From Rachycentron canadum (lineage: Eukaryota; Chordata; Actinopteri; Carangiformes; Rachycentridae), in assembly GCA_038496675.1 (NCBI GenBank), contig CM076660.1, forward strand, positions 9,113,117-9,177,116: a stretch of DNA of 64,000 bases, given 5' to 3'. A program made the position numbers and the translations under genes. Below the pieces are notes generated by a model. That model did not search any database and was not told the origin of the DNA. It saw only the letters and a list, made by a program, of their open reading frames with translations. Each line of letters begins with the position of its first letter. Position 1 is the stretch's first letter. Below, one piece after another: positions 36,401 to 49,400 of this stretch.

Positions 36401-39400
36401 GACTGTCCTGTTGTAATAAGTGATTGAAAAGACACTAATGTTGCTAACTTCAGCCATTTATGCAGTAGAAGCACTGGAATCTGCAAATTTATCAATCATG
36501 CACTTTAATATTTCATCAGCTGGTGTCTTATTTCGCACTCATGTTTGGCCACTGCATGTATCAAAGTGTCTGGGGAGGCAGAGGTTTATTTTAGTTCAGC
36601 GTAGTAAGCTATATTACAGCGTGTTTCTATTTGCAGGCAGACAGATACTCAGATACTAACAGTGTCAAATTTAGTCCAAAGTGTTCTCAGAGTAATAAGA
36701 TTGACATGGATGCTACATAAGAGAAATTCCTGTGACTCCTAAATAAAGTTTGAGTAATATTTGACCTTAATTATCGCTGACACTGTTATTGTATGTGATA
36801 AATCTTAGTGCAATATTAATTGGCAGAATGCCTGCAGTTTTAATAGCTTCGGTTGTGTTTCATCTGGGTAATCATGGTTTCCAGAAAGTAAAATTATCAT
36901 TAATGGTTAATTCATGTCTTGGCAAGTAATAAACTATTAAGTGGACTGTTTTATGTGGAAAGCGTTACTGCTTTAGGCTGAAAGACAGCCTGGTACAACA
37001 AGGCAGGTGTATATAACTATACTAAGATGAGTTTCACGTGTCAAATGTTCTTTAAAATAATTTATCAGCCAAATTGGTGATCAGTTAGTTATTAGAGAAG
37101 ACATCTTAGACTGCACAAATACTTGAATTACTAACTTTGAATAATCCATATAAAATATCAGTTTATATATTCTCATCAGAATATCACAGACTTCTCTCGC
37201 TAGTCTCTTCTTAGTACCATTTGATCATCTTTTGTTCCATATCCTGCTAAGACCCGTTTTACCTGACAAGTCTTTGTAATTTCACAGTTTGCTGTAAGAA
37301 TGTTTGCATCACATTGATAAAAACTCTTACAATTTCAATACAATTCAGCTATAATGTAATCTAAAATATGAAAGCTCCAGCAAATTCAGTACAGCCCTTA
37401 AACTACTTGCATCGTTCACAGTATATTGTATAAATATTGACTCAGGGCCACGGGAGGGGCTGTGAATTGTTTAAAGTCTAACCAGTGAAGAAACGGTTGA
37501 AGAGGATCATATTAAAAAAAAAAACAAAAAACAGTAAGCCTCTTGACAAACATAGTATGTACTAGTGATCAGCCAATTAATTAATCTCCAGTCCTAAATG
37601 ACACCAAATGTAGTCTAAAGTCCTTACATTTACCAGACACTTTTCTATAAATATCAGCATCAATCTTTGAAAAGCCCATACTGGTCGAGCACTTGTGTGC
37701 ACATCGAAGGGCTGAGATGACGCAAGTTTCTTAGTAATGTTGCCAGATAATTGAGGGTTTTGTGTCATGGTTCTTGAACAATGTGGCAAAGAAAGTTTCC
37801 TGAACATTTGTGTCAAAGCTGCAAGCAAGAGCAGTCTAATATTCTGAGAATTACTATATAATTAAGATTTTTATGATCTTGGCATGAAAATATCAATGTC
37901 ATAAAGGATTATATTGTAGGATTATTTTTGAAATATACAAGTATACATTGGCATCAGAGTTTGTGTTCAAAGAGAATAACACCTCTCACGACTCAGTAAA
38001 CAGGTTTGGTGGATGTCAGATATAAAAACACTAAGTGAACATGATTAATTGGCTCATAAATGCAGAACAGCACTGGGCTCTGATTGGTAAATGCGACCAG
38101 CTCGCTCTGATTCAGATAATGCACGCCTGCTGAGTGGAGGCATTCCAGACAGTGACTCAGTTCAAATGCTTCAAACCTGCCTGAATGAAAGGATATAAGC
38201 AGTTGTTTAGAGAACATGTCAATCAAGCCTTAGAGCCTTGTTTTGATATGTTAATTGGAGCTAATCTGAAGCCTTGTAAAAATATTGAAGGGTTTTAACT
38301 GAAGACTGAAGCAGGAACTAAAGACTTCTGAACAGACTTAATTCTACCTTTGACATTATCCTATTCAAACATCCTCAACTAAATACAGAAAAGACAAAGA
38401 GAATTGTGCCTATTCATGAAAAATGGAAATTTCCTGAGAAGTTTTTATATTCTGTAGTAGACTGTTGATTTGAAGTCACAGCATTTTCAAAATTTCTTTT
38501 TGGCAGTTTCTGATAAAGTCCTTGTCCTAGCTGCATTTAGTCTTGATGCCCCCCGCACCCTCTCAAAACAGCTGCTTGTATGAGGCAGGTTTACAGCATT
38601 TGAATGGACACTCCCTCTGGAATTCCTGCAGTCAGCAGGTTTGGTTCAAAAGCACCAGGGTGGCCACTGGCTGCCCATCTGTACCTCTGTGACTGAGATC
38701 ATGTTGTCGAGACACATGATGAACTGTTCTGTGTAAACTGCATTCATGAGACTTGGGGAATCCATCTATGATTGGTGACATTTTGTTATGTGAATGTACT
38801 TCACTAAACATGAGGTAGTACTTATTTTTTAGCATCGAATGTTTTCACATGAAAAAACTTGCAGAATTTTTGAGCTGCAAAATTGATTGATTAAATCAAC
38901 CATGAGTAGTAGCCTGCTTCTATTTATAAAAGTAAATGGCTTATACAATTGATGTGCTGAAAATAACTGACTACTCTAATCAAGTAAACAGAGGGAGAGA
39001 TTAGAAAAATACTGTGTTGTGGATTAAGTATTAAATAAAATTAATTCAGAACAGTACAGCATTTCCAACATCAATCCCATGAAGACAAGCTACACGCTTC
39101 AGAATGTGAAAAAAAGTTGAACTGGGTCAAAGGAAGATTGTTTTATGGATCGTTTTTCTCTTGTTCACAATGCAGTATTCTGTAAATGACACCATGAATA
39201 ACAGCAGTCAGAAAGATTATCAAGTGATCTGGCAAAACTATAATGTATGATCCCCAGAGCGGAATCTTTGAAACAATCATAGATGTCATTTGAAAAACTA
39301 ATAATCTTTATTGATACTGCACGTCAAGACATTCCTCAGTGACTAAACACTCATACTTCAAAGCAAACATAAGAGATGAAACCAGAAGACCAAAACATTG

Positions 39401-40296
39401 AGGAGAAAACAATAGCGAAAAAATAGGACCTGGTCATTAGAGCTGAAACTTTTACCATAAGTCGACTATTTTGATAGTGTGTGACTCGTCTAAATTTATT
39501 AAGTAACAGCAATGAAGTGAGATCTTTGTCATATGTCACTGGCAACGGACTGTTTGGCAGTCTTTCGGACTTTGGGTCACATAAACCAAGATATTTGGAG
39601 ACATTACATTCAGCTCCTCGAATAGTGAGCCAAGCAATACGATATTCACGCACACGTCACCCACCATGGCTGCTCAGCTGTGCGTAGGTTAGGCAGTAGC
39701 AAGGAACTGTGTTTGTATGAACCATTGACTGACAGATGGAGGGACTGTGAAAATGTATTTCATAATTATCACAATTTTAAATCCTTTTGTGTCTCTCCCC
39801 TCTCTATCAGCTTTTCACTTTGCCTTTTAGTGCACCCTTACAGAACAACTATAAACACACTGGATTTCTAATGTGGTCAGGCAGCTTGCTTAAGAACTAG
39901 TTCTGGGTACCAATAAACCCGCCCTTACTGCCTTGATGTGGAAAAAGGAACAACTCTGTATTCAGTCAAAAATAGAGAAATGAAGAAGAGCAACAGAGGA
40001 GGGTACTGTCTCTCCAGGACCTACAGAAATCATAGATGCACTAGATAAAGGAGCTGTAGTAATATCGCAGTTTAGAGAAGCATTATGGTAATTATAGGTC
40101 AATAAAAAAGTTGTTTTGAAAAAGGTAATAACAAATGCTGTTTTTGTACCAGATGATAACACATTTGTCAACATGTGTCATCATCATATGTAGCTGATGA
40201 AAATGCCTCTGATTTGTTACAACCCGTGTGCCGGAAACTGCATACTGTCTCTTTAACAGGCAACGCTGGTGCTTTGCCCTGTGCTCAGGGCATAGT

Positions 40297-40440
40297 GGGG
40301 GAGGGCGGGAGGGGAGGAGGGAGTTGGGGGGGAGGTTGTTGACGGAAAGACGGGCTCTGATTGGTTAGGCTTTACTGAGGGCAGTGACATCACAGAGGAG
40401 GAGAGGCCCTGTGGTGTAAAATAACATGTCCTTTTATGGG
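40297..40440 (+). promoter_or_regulatory. Candidate internal promoter/enhancer in AFF4 intron 1
   Basis: A G-rich tract (GGGGGAGGGCGGGAGGGG at 40297-40314, Sp1-like and G-quadruplex-like) is followed by an inverted CCAAT word (ATTGG at 40360-40364). Next are a CRE-like TGACATCA (40385-40392) and a perfect CArG box CCTTTTATGG (40430-40439). Such density is unusual in this AT-rich intron. Direction and target are unknown; no convincing exon follows on either strand. Confidence 0.4.
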
Positions 40441-41460
40441 ACGAGGAGGACCGTTCCATAGTCCGAGAGGGGGGGGGATTGACTCCTTTCTGTCTGCTGC
40501 CTCTTCCCAAATGAACTTTTCCCTAGTGTTTTGTAAATTAATATTCCTTTCTTAAAGTACAGATTCAATTAAAGGCTTTCTTAGACCAAGCTCTTTTATT
40601 TCTATACATTTGATTCTCTTATTTAAACCACATCTTGTCTTATCAGCTTAATGACTTGAGTTTGGTTTTAAGGAATATTAAGAAATTAAGACAGTTTTCT
40701 CGTTGTAGCTCATCTTTATTAAATAGGGTTGTTTTGATAATCTTTGCAAATGCCTCATGCTTTTTTTTGTTGTATTGAGCATTATACTTTTAAGTTATCT
40801 ACAATAAAGAAGTTCCTCTACTCCATGCAGAACAGCTTTTCCTCTGAGCTAGAGCTTAAAATTGGCCATCAGTGATGTTATTATTGAAGGTAGTAGGAAT
40901 GGCTGGCACTTGTGAGTAGGAGATGAGCCAAATCTCTCTCTCTCTTTTACATTCACTGCCAGCATTCACACTCATCCTTACACCTTATGAACATGCTTTC
41001 ACCTCACAACACCACACAGACAGAAACAAAAGCTGCGACTGCCTCTCCACTTCCACCAAGCATGTGACTACCCCTGCCATTTGCTGATGTGGTATCTCCC
41101 AAGAAGGAGCAGTCACCTCCCCTCACTAAGTCAGATTTGTCTCCACTCCAAGGAAATACACTGTACCATCGAGTGGAGTAAAGAAACTGTAGTTACACTC
41201 TTCCAGCTGGACGTCCACAGATACATTTAGTAAAGGGCCAGGTTGCTTTCACAGAAGGAGGTTGGCATAGAAATTTTGGCTGACAAGTCATGAGGAGAAT
41301 ACTTGTGAATCCCTGGGAGATCCTCTGAACCCTCCTCCTTCCAATGTTTCAGTGGTTGGGGCCATGGCCTCTCAGTCAGGGTAAGAAATGCACAAGTTGG
41401 CTGCTTGACTTATTTCTGTTGGTGTGTGTTAGGAATAAAGCTCTTAATTCTCTACAAATA

Positions 41461-41508
41461 TATGTATGTGTATGTATATGTATACATATATGTGTATATA
41501 CACATACA
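41461..41508. repeat. Alternating purine-pyrimidine tract with palindromes
   Basis: TATATGTATACATATA and, right after it, TGTGTATATACACA are perfect palindromes in a (TGTA/TATG)n setting. The tract could form a cruciform or Z-DNA. It is probably a decayed microsatellite. Confidence 0.75.
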
Positions 41509-44500
41509 ACTCTTGTTGTTAACTTGTGTTTGGCTGGCTTTACATAATGGCTGTCACAGAAGCCCAGTCCTGTATTCATGGTGCTCAGATAACCATCAGT
41601 TCTTCCCCCCCCTTTTTCTTTTTTTTTTCTTCTTTTTTTTTTTTTTTTTTGCTGTGTTGAAGACGTGGCCTGACTGTTATGTTGTGACTGAGAAAGAGGC
41701 AGATGAGCTGATTAATTTAGGTACAGAGTGAACTGCCTTTTCAACTCAGCAGACTTTGACCTTTTCAGTCTGGCACACACAATTGAATGATTACGATAAA
41801 TGTAGCTGGCCATTACACTTTGATAATAATAAATGCCATTTAAATTCATGTTGTATAAGAAATGATTTGCTTAGGCAGATTTTTCCTTGTTTTGAAACTA
41901 CCTACTTTGCCTATCTTACTATGTTGGCAACCGATGAGCTCCAAAGCCCTTTGGCCTTGGATGTGGGTTCAGCCAAATATTTAAACTCTGATCTGCGTCT
42001 CTGACATATGCTCTTTAAATGAGTAAAATAGGAATTAATGTTTGTTCTGGATATTTCCCACACATTCCTGACTTTAGGATTAGGGATCACTGCATGGTTT
42101 TCTTGAAGGCCACAGGTAAATGGTGGCTGAATTTGTGGCTTTTGACTCACATCGTATTTTTTTAGAGCACAGTTTCAGCTACTGCCTTGACAAAAAAATA
42201 ATATGCTCAATTCGGTCCAGGACCCCCAGTACCTATCTGAGAAAACCGATTTAAATCTGAAAGTTATAAAATATATATGGTATTAGGTGGTTCTGATGTA
42301 TGTCTCATTGTTTTGTCCCATTAGCAACAGTTTTATCGAAACAGACTCAGAATACACACTATCGCGGTTTGGTGTGATATAACCCCAATTCACCTCTCCC
42401 ATCAGTTGGAGGGGAAATCTGGTCCTGGGCCTTGGTCAATACTGATGTTTGTCCAGATTATCTGGTAATGTGAGGGGCTTCACAGTCCCAGTCTAAAAAA
42501 CCTCTTGTAGACTTATTCAGTACCATCCCAATAATATCAAGAATCTTTGATATTTAGGATGTTAAATTGAGATTGTTATGATTGTAATTGTGAATGCCTC
42601 GGTGCAGCTGACATGTTGCCCAGCAAACCTTCATTGTAGCGCTTAAGGTTCATGTTAGCAACCATACTACAAGTTGACAGATATTGCTCACCCATGTTCC
42701 CCAACCATTTTCTCACCCAAACTCATTAAGCCTTTTTTTTTTCTTTTCACTGCAGTTTTACTAACATTGGTGTACCACAGTCTCCATTTTGTTTACGTGC
42801 ACTTCCCCATGAGATCACATGAGTTGGTGCATTGCTCCCAGATTGCTCTCTCTGGCATGATAATCTTAATATCCTGTAGTGTATAATAACCAATTATTTT
42901 CAAATCTTGTCATGTGTGCATGTTTGAGATTAAAGATAAGAACACCAATGAAGTTTCCTCTTATGTGTGTGATACAACCTGATTTTAAACCTCCTTTAGC
43001 CTGAGCCCATATTTAGACAAACTTTCTCTATTGTTTTTGCACATTTCTGTCTTTCTAGATGTTGAGCTACATTTGCAGACAAGTGCCTGTGCACCATGTT
43101 GTAAACAGTACGCGTATGTCACGATGTGCAGAAAGCACATCAACAGTTTGATGTTTTTCAGTCAATATTTAAATTAAAAACATTATTCTGGATGAGTTCT
43201 TAATTTGTGTACATTTTGGATGAGTTCTGTTTCAGAAACAGTTCTTGATGCTTAACTAAAATACTAACTAATACTTACTAACTAAAAGTACTAAAAACAA
43301 GGTTCACCATCACATTTTACAACCAGGAATGTTTGCTTTCTGTTGGTCTTGGTTTGCTGCTTGTGTTTTGTTGTTGACTTAAAACAGGTCAAGACCAGTC
43401 GCATCATAACACCAATATAGGATTTTCACATTCTTTCCTTCATGTGGGTACTTGGTGTACTTCCCTATTTATTCAAAACCAGGAGCACACTTTGTTTATT
43501 TTTTTCATACAGAGAACTAGAGTGACCTTTTAAAGAGCATGGGAGAGGGAGCTCATGTTTGGCTTTTCATTTTCACCTAGATGGATTTCTTCAGAGGCAG
43601 AGAGGTACCTGTCAGTGAAATTATTTTGATTGTTGAAAGGGACAAAATAAGAGACTGCTGGCTTGTACATATTAACATTTCTGCTCTTGAATTGTTGAAA
43701 CCACCAGCAAACAACTGAGCCTCTTGTCTGATGTTTCTCTTCAGTGCTATTCTACAGTGTGAGATAGTGTAACCTCTCATCCAACCATTAAAAACCAATA
43801 GATCAGTCAGTCAGGACTGATGTGAGCAGTGCTTACAAATGAGCCTGGGCCTGGGACATTTGATCATTTAGCACTGAGCTAACGGTGGCCAGGTCTCACG
43901 TGCAGCCCCACTGACATCAACAGGCTCATTTACATGTATATGTTGTACCATGCACTTAAAGCACCTTTGGTACATCTTGATTTAATTTGAATATTTGTCT
44001 AACCAGCAGAAATGTTGAAGGGGATGAAAGTAGCTTTTCCTTAAACCATTTTTGTACCATTTAAGGAAGACCTTCAAATGACAGTTGGTACCACAACTGA
44101 GCAATATGGACAAAAATATTATGATAAAATTGTGCTTATTTATGTGTTCTTGTCTTGAACGTCATGTTTACACACAATGGTGTTAGTCTCAAAGAAACCA
44201 AAAAGCCACGCTGGCACACTGATCTGTTCTTTTGTTAACAACTTTTTCACCGGCTGCACTCATTTTCTTACGCCACGCTTGTATTGTTGTTGGTGCAACC
44301 CAACAACTCACCAGTTTAATGATTGGCTGTTGCTTGTCACTTGCAGCATGCTCCATTATCAAGAGATATGATGGGCTGCCTACGAGTGTTTATGAGGCAG
44401 GGAGGGAACAAGCTTGGGGTTTGTTTATGCCACTGTGTAACTATCAGACTTTCTATTAAACGCTTTTGTTATTGATGAAGTATCACTGGTATCTCGGTAT

Positions 44501-46489
44501 CGTTTCATCACCGAAGGCTACTTGGCCCTCAGCTGGGTGATAGAGCAGGCAAAATGATTATCAAGCAAAATTTACTAGAATATGGTAGGAGGAAATCTCC
44601 CTCACTGTTGGAAGTTATAGGCACTAAAGAATTCAGTTGTAGCAGCTTTGTCTTTGTTCATTTTTACATTGGAAGTAACCTGTGTAATAGTTTAAGCTTT
44701 GTCCTTGCTGTGCTGTAAGTCAGAAAGTCCAGAGATAAGTTGGGTGTTGATGGATGTTTGGGTGATGGATAGACCAAACAATGTTGTCTTCTTTTCTTCA
44801 CACCTAGTTAGAACTGTTGGTAATGGTGTCTCAGGGCCTTGGCTGCTTTCTGGGCTTTGATTTAATGTAACTCTGTGACAGTGTGTAAATCCTGTTGTCT
44901 GTAATGCGCAATGACTCACACTTTAGTGTTTATGATGTAAAATGGGAAAGGGCTTAGTCAAGAGGTTGGTTGGGAAATTGCTGTTTATATGTGCTGATAA
45001 GCTCACAGATAGCCAAGCAGAAGTTGTACAACACCTGGGACTGTTTTGTTCAACATTTAGGGTACAGCATTATCCATCCTGATCAGTTTTAATGTGTAGT
45101 GCTGTGTAATTTCCTCTAGGACACTCATGGTTTCAAATTTGTCTTATCTTGGTTTAGTTTGACTTCCGCGTGTGCAGTGGTTTTTTCACCTGCTGTAGAA
45201 TCAGTTTCCTATCTGCTTTGTTTCATCTTTTCAGTCATACTCAGTAAGAATTACACACCCTTGTGTGTTGTGTTTGTAGTCGAGGAGGCAGCCGGGTGGT
45301 TGCAGCATAATTGCTCTCAGTCATCAGCCTTAAAATCATTGTTGTCACTGGCAGAGCCTGAAGCTGTGGACTCAGAGGGAGAGGCGACACGCCTGGCTGA
45401 TAATTTGCCTCTTTCTAGTTTCAAAGCTCTGTAGTTGTTTTCTGTTAAACAAGGTGCACAACAGTCACATTTTGTTCTTTGACAGGGTGGCTGTTCCTAA
45501 TGAGGCTTCACTTGTTCTGTCCAAAGTCCCATGTAGTGATATTCCAGATGGCACCCAGCACAGTGTTTTATGTGAAATTTAATTTATTTATTTTTTATTT
45601 TATTTTATTATTTTTGGTGTAATCCTCTGGTAGTCAACAGTTTTATGCTCATCCATTTGGTGTTGTTTGTTTCCCTGGTGTCAGACCCTACATCCTCTTG
45701 GAAGAACGCTGCCCTCAGATATCTCTCCGTGTTTCCACTACACATTATCCTCAGATGCACAATAAGGGCAGAGAGGTGTGTTTAGCTTCCAGTGATGGAG
45801 ACAGTGGCTGGAAGCTACAGTTTGATAGCAGTGGTTTTTTAAGTATTGTGTAAGATTTTTTTTTTTCATTGTACTACCGGCTGCGCAAATTGAAGTAAAT
45901 GAAGCTGTCATTAAACAACAAGCATTTAAAAAAAAAAAAAAAAATGGCCATGAGTTCTTTCAGCTGTATTACAAATTTACATTGACCATCTGTACATGAA
46001 GATTATTTCCAGTAGAAGTGGACTTCTAGCCGGTGTCTAGACTAGCCTAAGCTTATTAGAGGCTACTTTCTCCACAGGCCATCTCTGTGATCCTTTCTCT
46101 TTCTGATGTTTGACTAATGATGGTCAAATTTGTGGTTTACAAAAAACTGACTCTTGAAGTGGAGAGTAGGTAGCAACTTGACTGTATGATTCACTGTGGG
46201 CAGTTGGAAACTTGAAGTAGTAGTAGTATTAGTTTGCAAACTAAGTTATCGAAACACAAAAGAAAACTGGAAGGCTTATGCTGCTGAGTTGTTTCTACTT
46301 TTGACCAAGACTGAGGTTTAGGTAAATTCTTCCAGCCCCGTCAGGTGTTTCCTTTCTAAACGTCTTACTTTCAGAATGCCGCGTCTTTTATAGCCATCCT
46401 TTTGAAGCCATGAGATAAGTCAGTTTATTGTCTCTCCTCAGCGTGTTTTTGTGTTGACTTTTTGTTTTTGTGTTTGTGTTATTAGCAAC

Positions 46490-49400
46490 ATGAACCGTGA
46501 GGACCGGAATGTGCTCCGAATGAAAGAAAGAGAAAGGAGAAATCAAGAAATCCAACAGGGAGGAGGAGAGGCCTTTCCAGCAAATTCCCCTCTTTTCCCT
46601 GAACCTTACAAAGTGGTAAGTTTATTTACCTCGCGTTCACCTTTGACACGGAAATTAATGAGTCCGTATCGAGGAATTTGTTACAGTGACAGGAAGTGAG
46701 AACTGCACATACTACCAGGCCATGCCAATTTTGCATTGTCATAAGCTCTGCATATGTTTTTGTTTTTGGAAACTAAGAGCAATGCTTAGCTTCAGGCGTC
46801 TCTGGTAAAGGAAGAAACTCTTTATTTTTGGTGCTGTCCTTCAGGTGTTTGCACACTTTATGTAACAGTCGCTTGACTTCATTCCTACATTGCTCCAAGA
46901 CCTTCAGTTATAAGTTGATTAGATGTCCTCGAGAAATCCTATATTTGATTTAGGCTTGAGCACAAAGTTTGGCTGCTGCTGCCTTAATCAAAAAGAATGA
47001 ATTGTGCGATTGGATTTTTTGCGTTTCTTGTGTTTTGCTTTTTTCCTTTTCACGACCGTGACCTTCACGATTCTGCAGACTTTGAGATGGGTTTTGTTTA
47101 CTTCTCATGTGATGAAAGCCAAATAGGACAAGATGTGCTTTTATACCCATGCAGGAGCTGTTTAATGTGAATGTCTGATTTATGTGCAACACAATATGTG
47201 GTTGTGTTGATGATGGACATAAGAATGGATGCTTTTCGAAACATTAATGGCTTCAATCAAAAAAAAATAGCTGTCAGATAGCCAGCTGTTGACCAACTCT
47301 GCCCAGAAAACACAAGTCGGTTGAATGGGAAGCACCTGTTCTTGCTTAGCTGTTTTGTAGTGCAACTGTAGAAAGTAAACACAAGAGCATGTCAGCTTCC
47401 CCTCCTCCTGCCCCTCATGTGTCTTCATTCTGGGCTCATAGACACATGTAGATGTAGGCCAGCCAGCTCCCAGCTCCCGCCCAGCTGGTGTAATTGTAAA
47501 GAGGATTTGAGTTCTCTGTACTGGTCTAATCTTTGCCACTAACCAGATTTGAGCAGAGGTAAGTGGCTCCTCTCCCTAGCGAGAGCTACACATCAAAGCA
47601 GCAGTGAGGAATGTGTCCTGACAGGTCGGGAATAGAAAGGGTACCAGAGGTGAGTGATGAGTGCTGGCCTGTGTGTGTTATGGACCACAACAAAGTGAAT
47701 GGTAAAAAGCTGACATTGAAGAAAGAAAAGACCTTGACCTTTTTGAAAAGGAATAAAGGCAGTTGCAGCAAATATTGCTGTTTTGCATGTTCATTCTTGT
47801 GTTTTCAGAAATAGTTTTAGAGAAAAAGGAACTGGTGTGCTTAAAAAAGTCACAGGCTTTGTATCATCATCTCCTGCTTGTCTGAGTCTTATGTAAGCTT
47901 CAGTTTTACTTTTTTCCCTCTCTGTCATGCTTTACTAAGTGGAAGTTTACTGTGTACTGCATTAAAAGGCCATGTGTGCACACAGCTGCAGCTGTGGCCT
48001 CCCAGATGTAGACCAGCAGAGCAGTAACATTTTTATACTGCAGAGTTCACACACTTGTAACCCAAACTACACAGAATGAAGAGCAGAAAAGTATCTGTTG
48101 AAAATTAGAGATGCACAATATTCAATTTCAATTCAATATTCAATTTCTGGGGTTAATGTGTTTTTTTCAATCAGGGATCCCTCGATGTGAGGGCCTCAAA
48201 TAGGTCTTTTGAACCAAGTTGTGCCAGGATCTAACCAGTTCCTGGAAAATCCATCGAGTGCATACATTCTTGCATTTTGACTGGAGCTTAAGAAACGCAA
48301 AGATAAGGTAAATCAGACAGTAAACGGGTTAAAAGCTGATGGTGTACTTTGTCTTTTATTTTTTGTGAAATAATAGTTGAGGAAATTTGGAATTTAATGT
48401 TTATAAGAATTGTCAAGTTCCTCATGAGATAGTTCCTTTAAATGAAAAGATTTGTGTGAAAATGTTTTGTCACATTGATTGTGAGATTGAGATTTTTTTT
48501 TTTTTCATAAACAGATGTGCAATACAATATGTGTGTGTAAATATCCCTGTGATACAGTTTTTCCTCTGCAATACAACCTTTTACAGAATGTTATATAGTC
48601 TGCCAACAAACTGCATAGTGTTGCAATCAATGTCTTTGTAAACGGTGAGTTTTATTGAACAAACTGTGTAATGATTCGGCTGTTTCTCATTTACCTCGAA
48701 CATTTACTGTTTAGTCTTTGTTCTTAGGATTCCCAGTATGTTACAGTAGTAACATACATGCCAGCATCATTATGTGAGATAAGCCCTTTGAAATACATGT
48801 ATTTAATTACTGTGTACTATTCCACTTGAGGCTTGTACAGTCATAATAAAATGTATTTATGCTCTCACTACAAAGTGGAACCAACCTCCCTTTAAAAAAA
48901 CAGACAATAGGTGATTCTACAGTTCAACAGCTTCACACATGCCAGGCTGTGCTCACATGAGGTAGAGGAGTGCACATTATGACCAAGCTAGTTACATTTC
49001 CTGCCAACAGATAACGGCTTGTTTCCTCACCCTCTGTGCAAATCCGTCAAACAAAACGGAGGACGCAGGCTGCATGTGTTACTGGATATTCTGTCATTGG
49101 CTGATTGCAAACAGGTTGGCTGGAACCCGTGGCCTCGAAGTGATTGATTAACCTCTGAGTTGGAACTATGGGTAGACCCTTATCTGTGTTCACAGATGGG
49201 TGTGGACTGATCTGGCCACAGTTTGAACAGGCTCAAGTCTGTGATTGGCTGATTGTGCTTCTATGTTCAGTTAATTATTTCTAATGTAAAACCGGTGACA
49301 CGTGGGGTTAAGATGTAATTCGTTGTCTTTTGTGTGCTGAAAATGTGCATTTTTGTTTTGCTCATTTTGCTTATTTAACTGATTCAACTGCTTTTGTGTA

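Larger units (their letters stand above)
33230..46485 (+). other. AFF4: AFF4 intron 1 (13.3 kb)
   Basis: No protein-coding exon was seen on either strand. Contents worth noting are a TAGC-rich cluster (33348-33482), a regulatory-looking block (40297-40440), alternating purine-pyrimidine palindromes (41461-41508), several poly-T tracts (for example 36022-36040 and 41630-41650) and a 17-A tract at about 45927-45943. The remainder is AT-rich sequence. Confidence 0.5.

Noticed and set aside
40253..40510. Minus-strand 85-codon open frame
   Set aside because: Created by the biased G/C-rich block; no splice or homology support.
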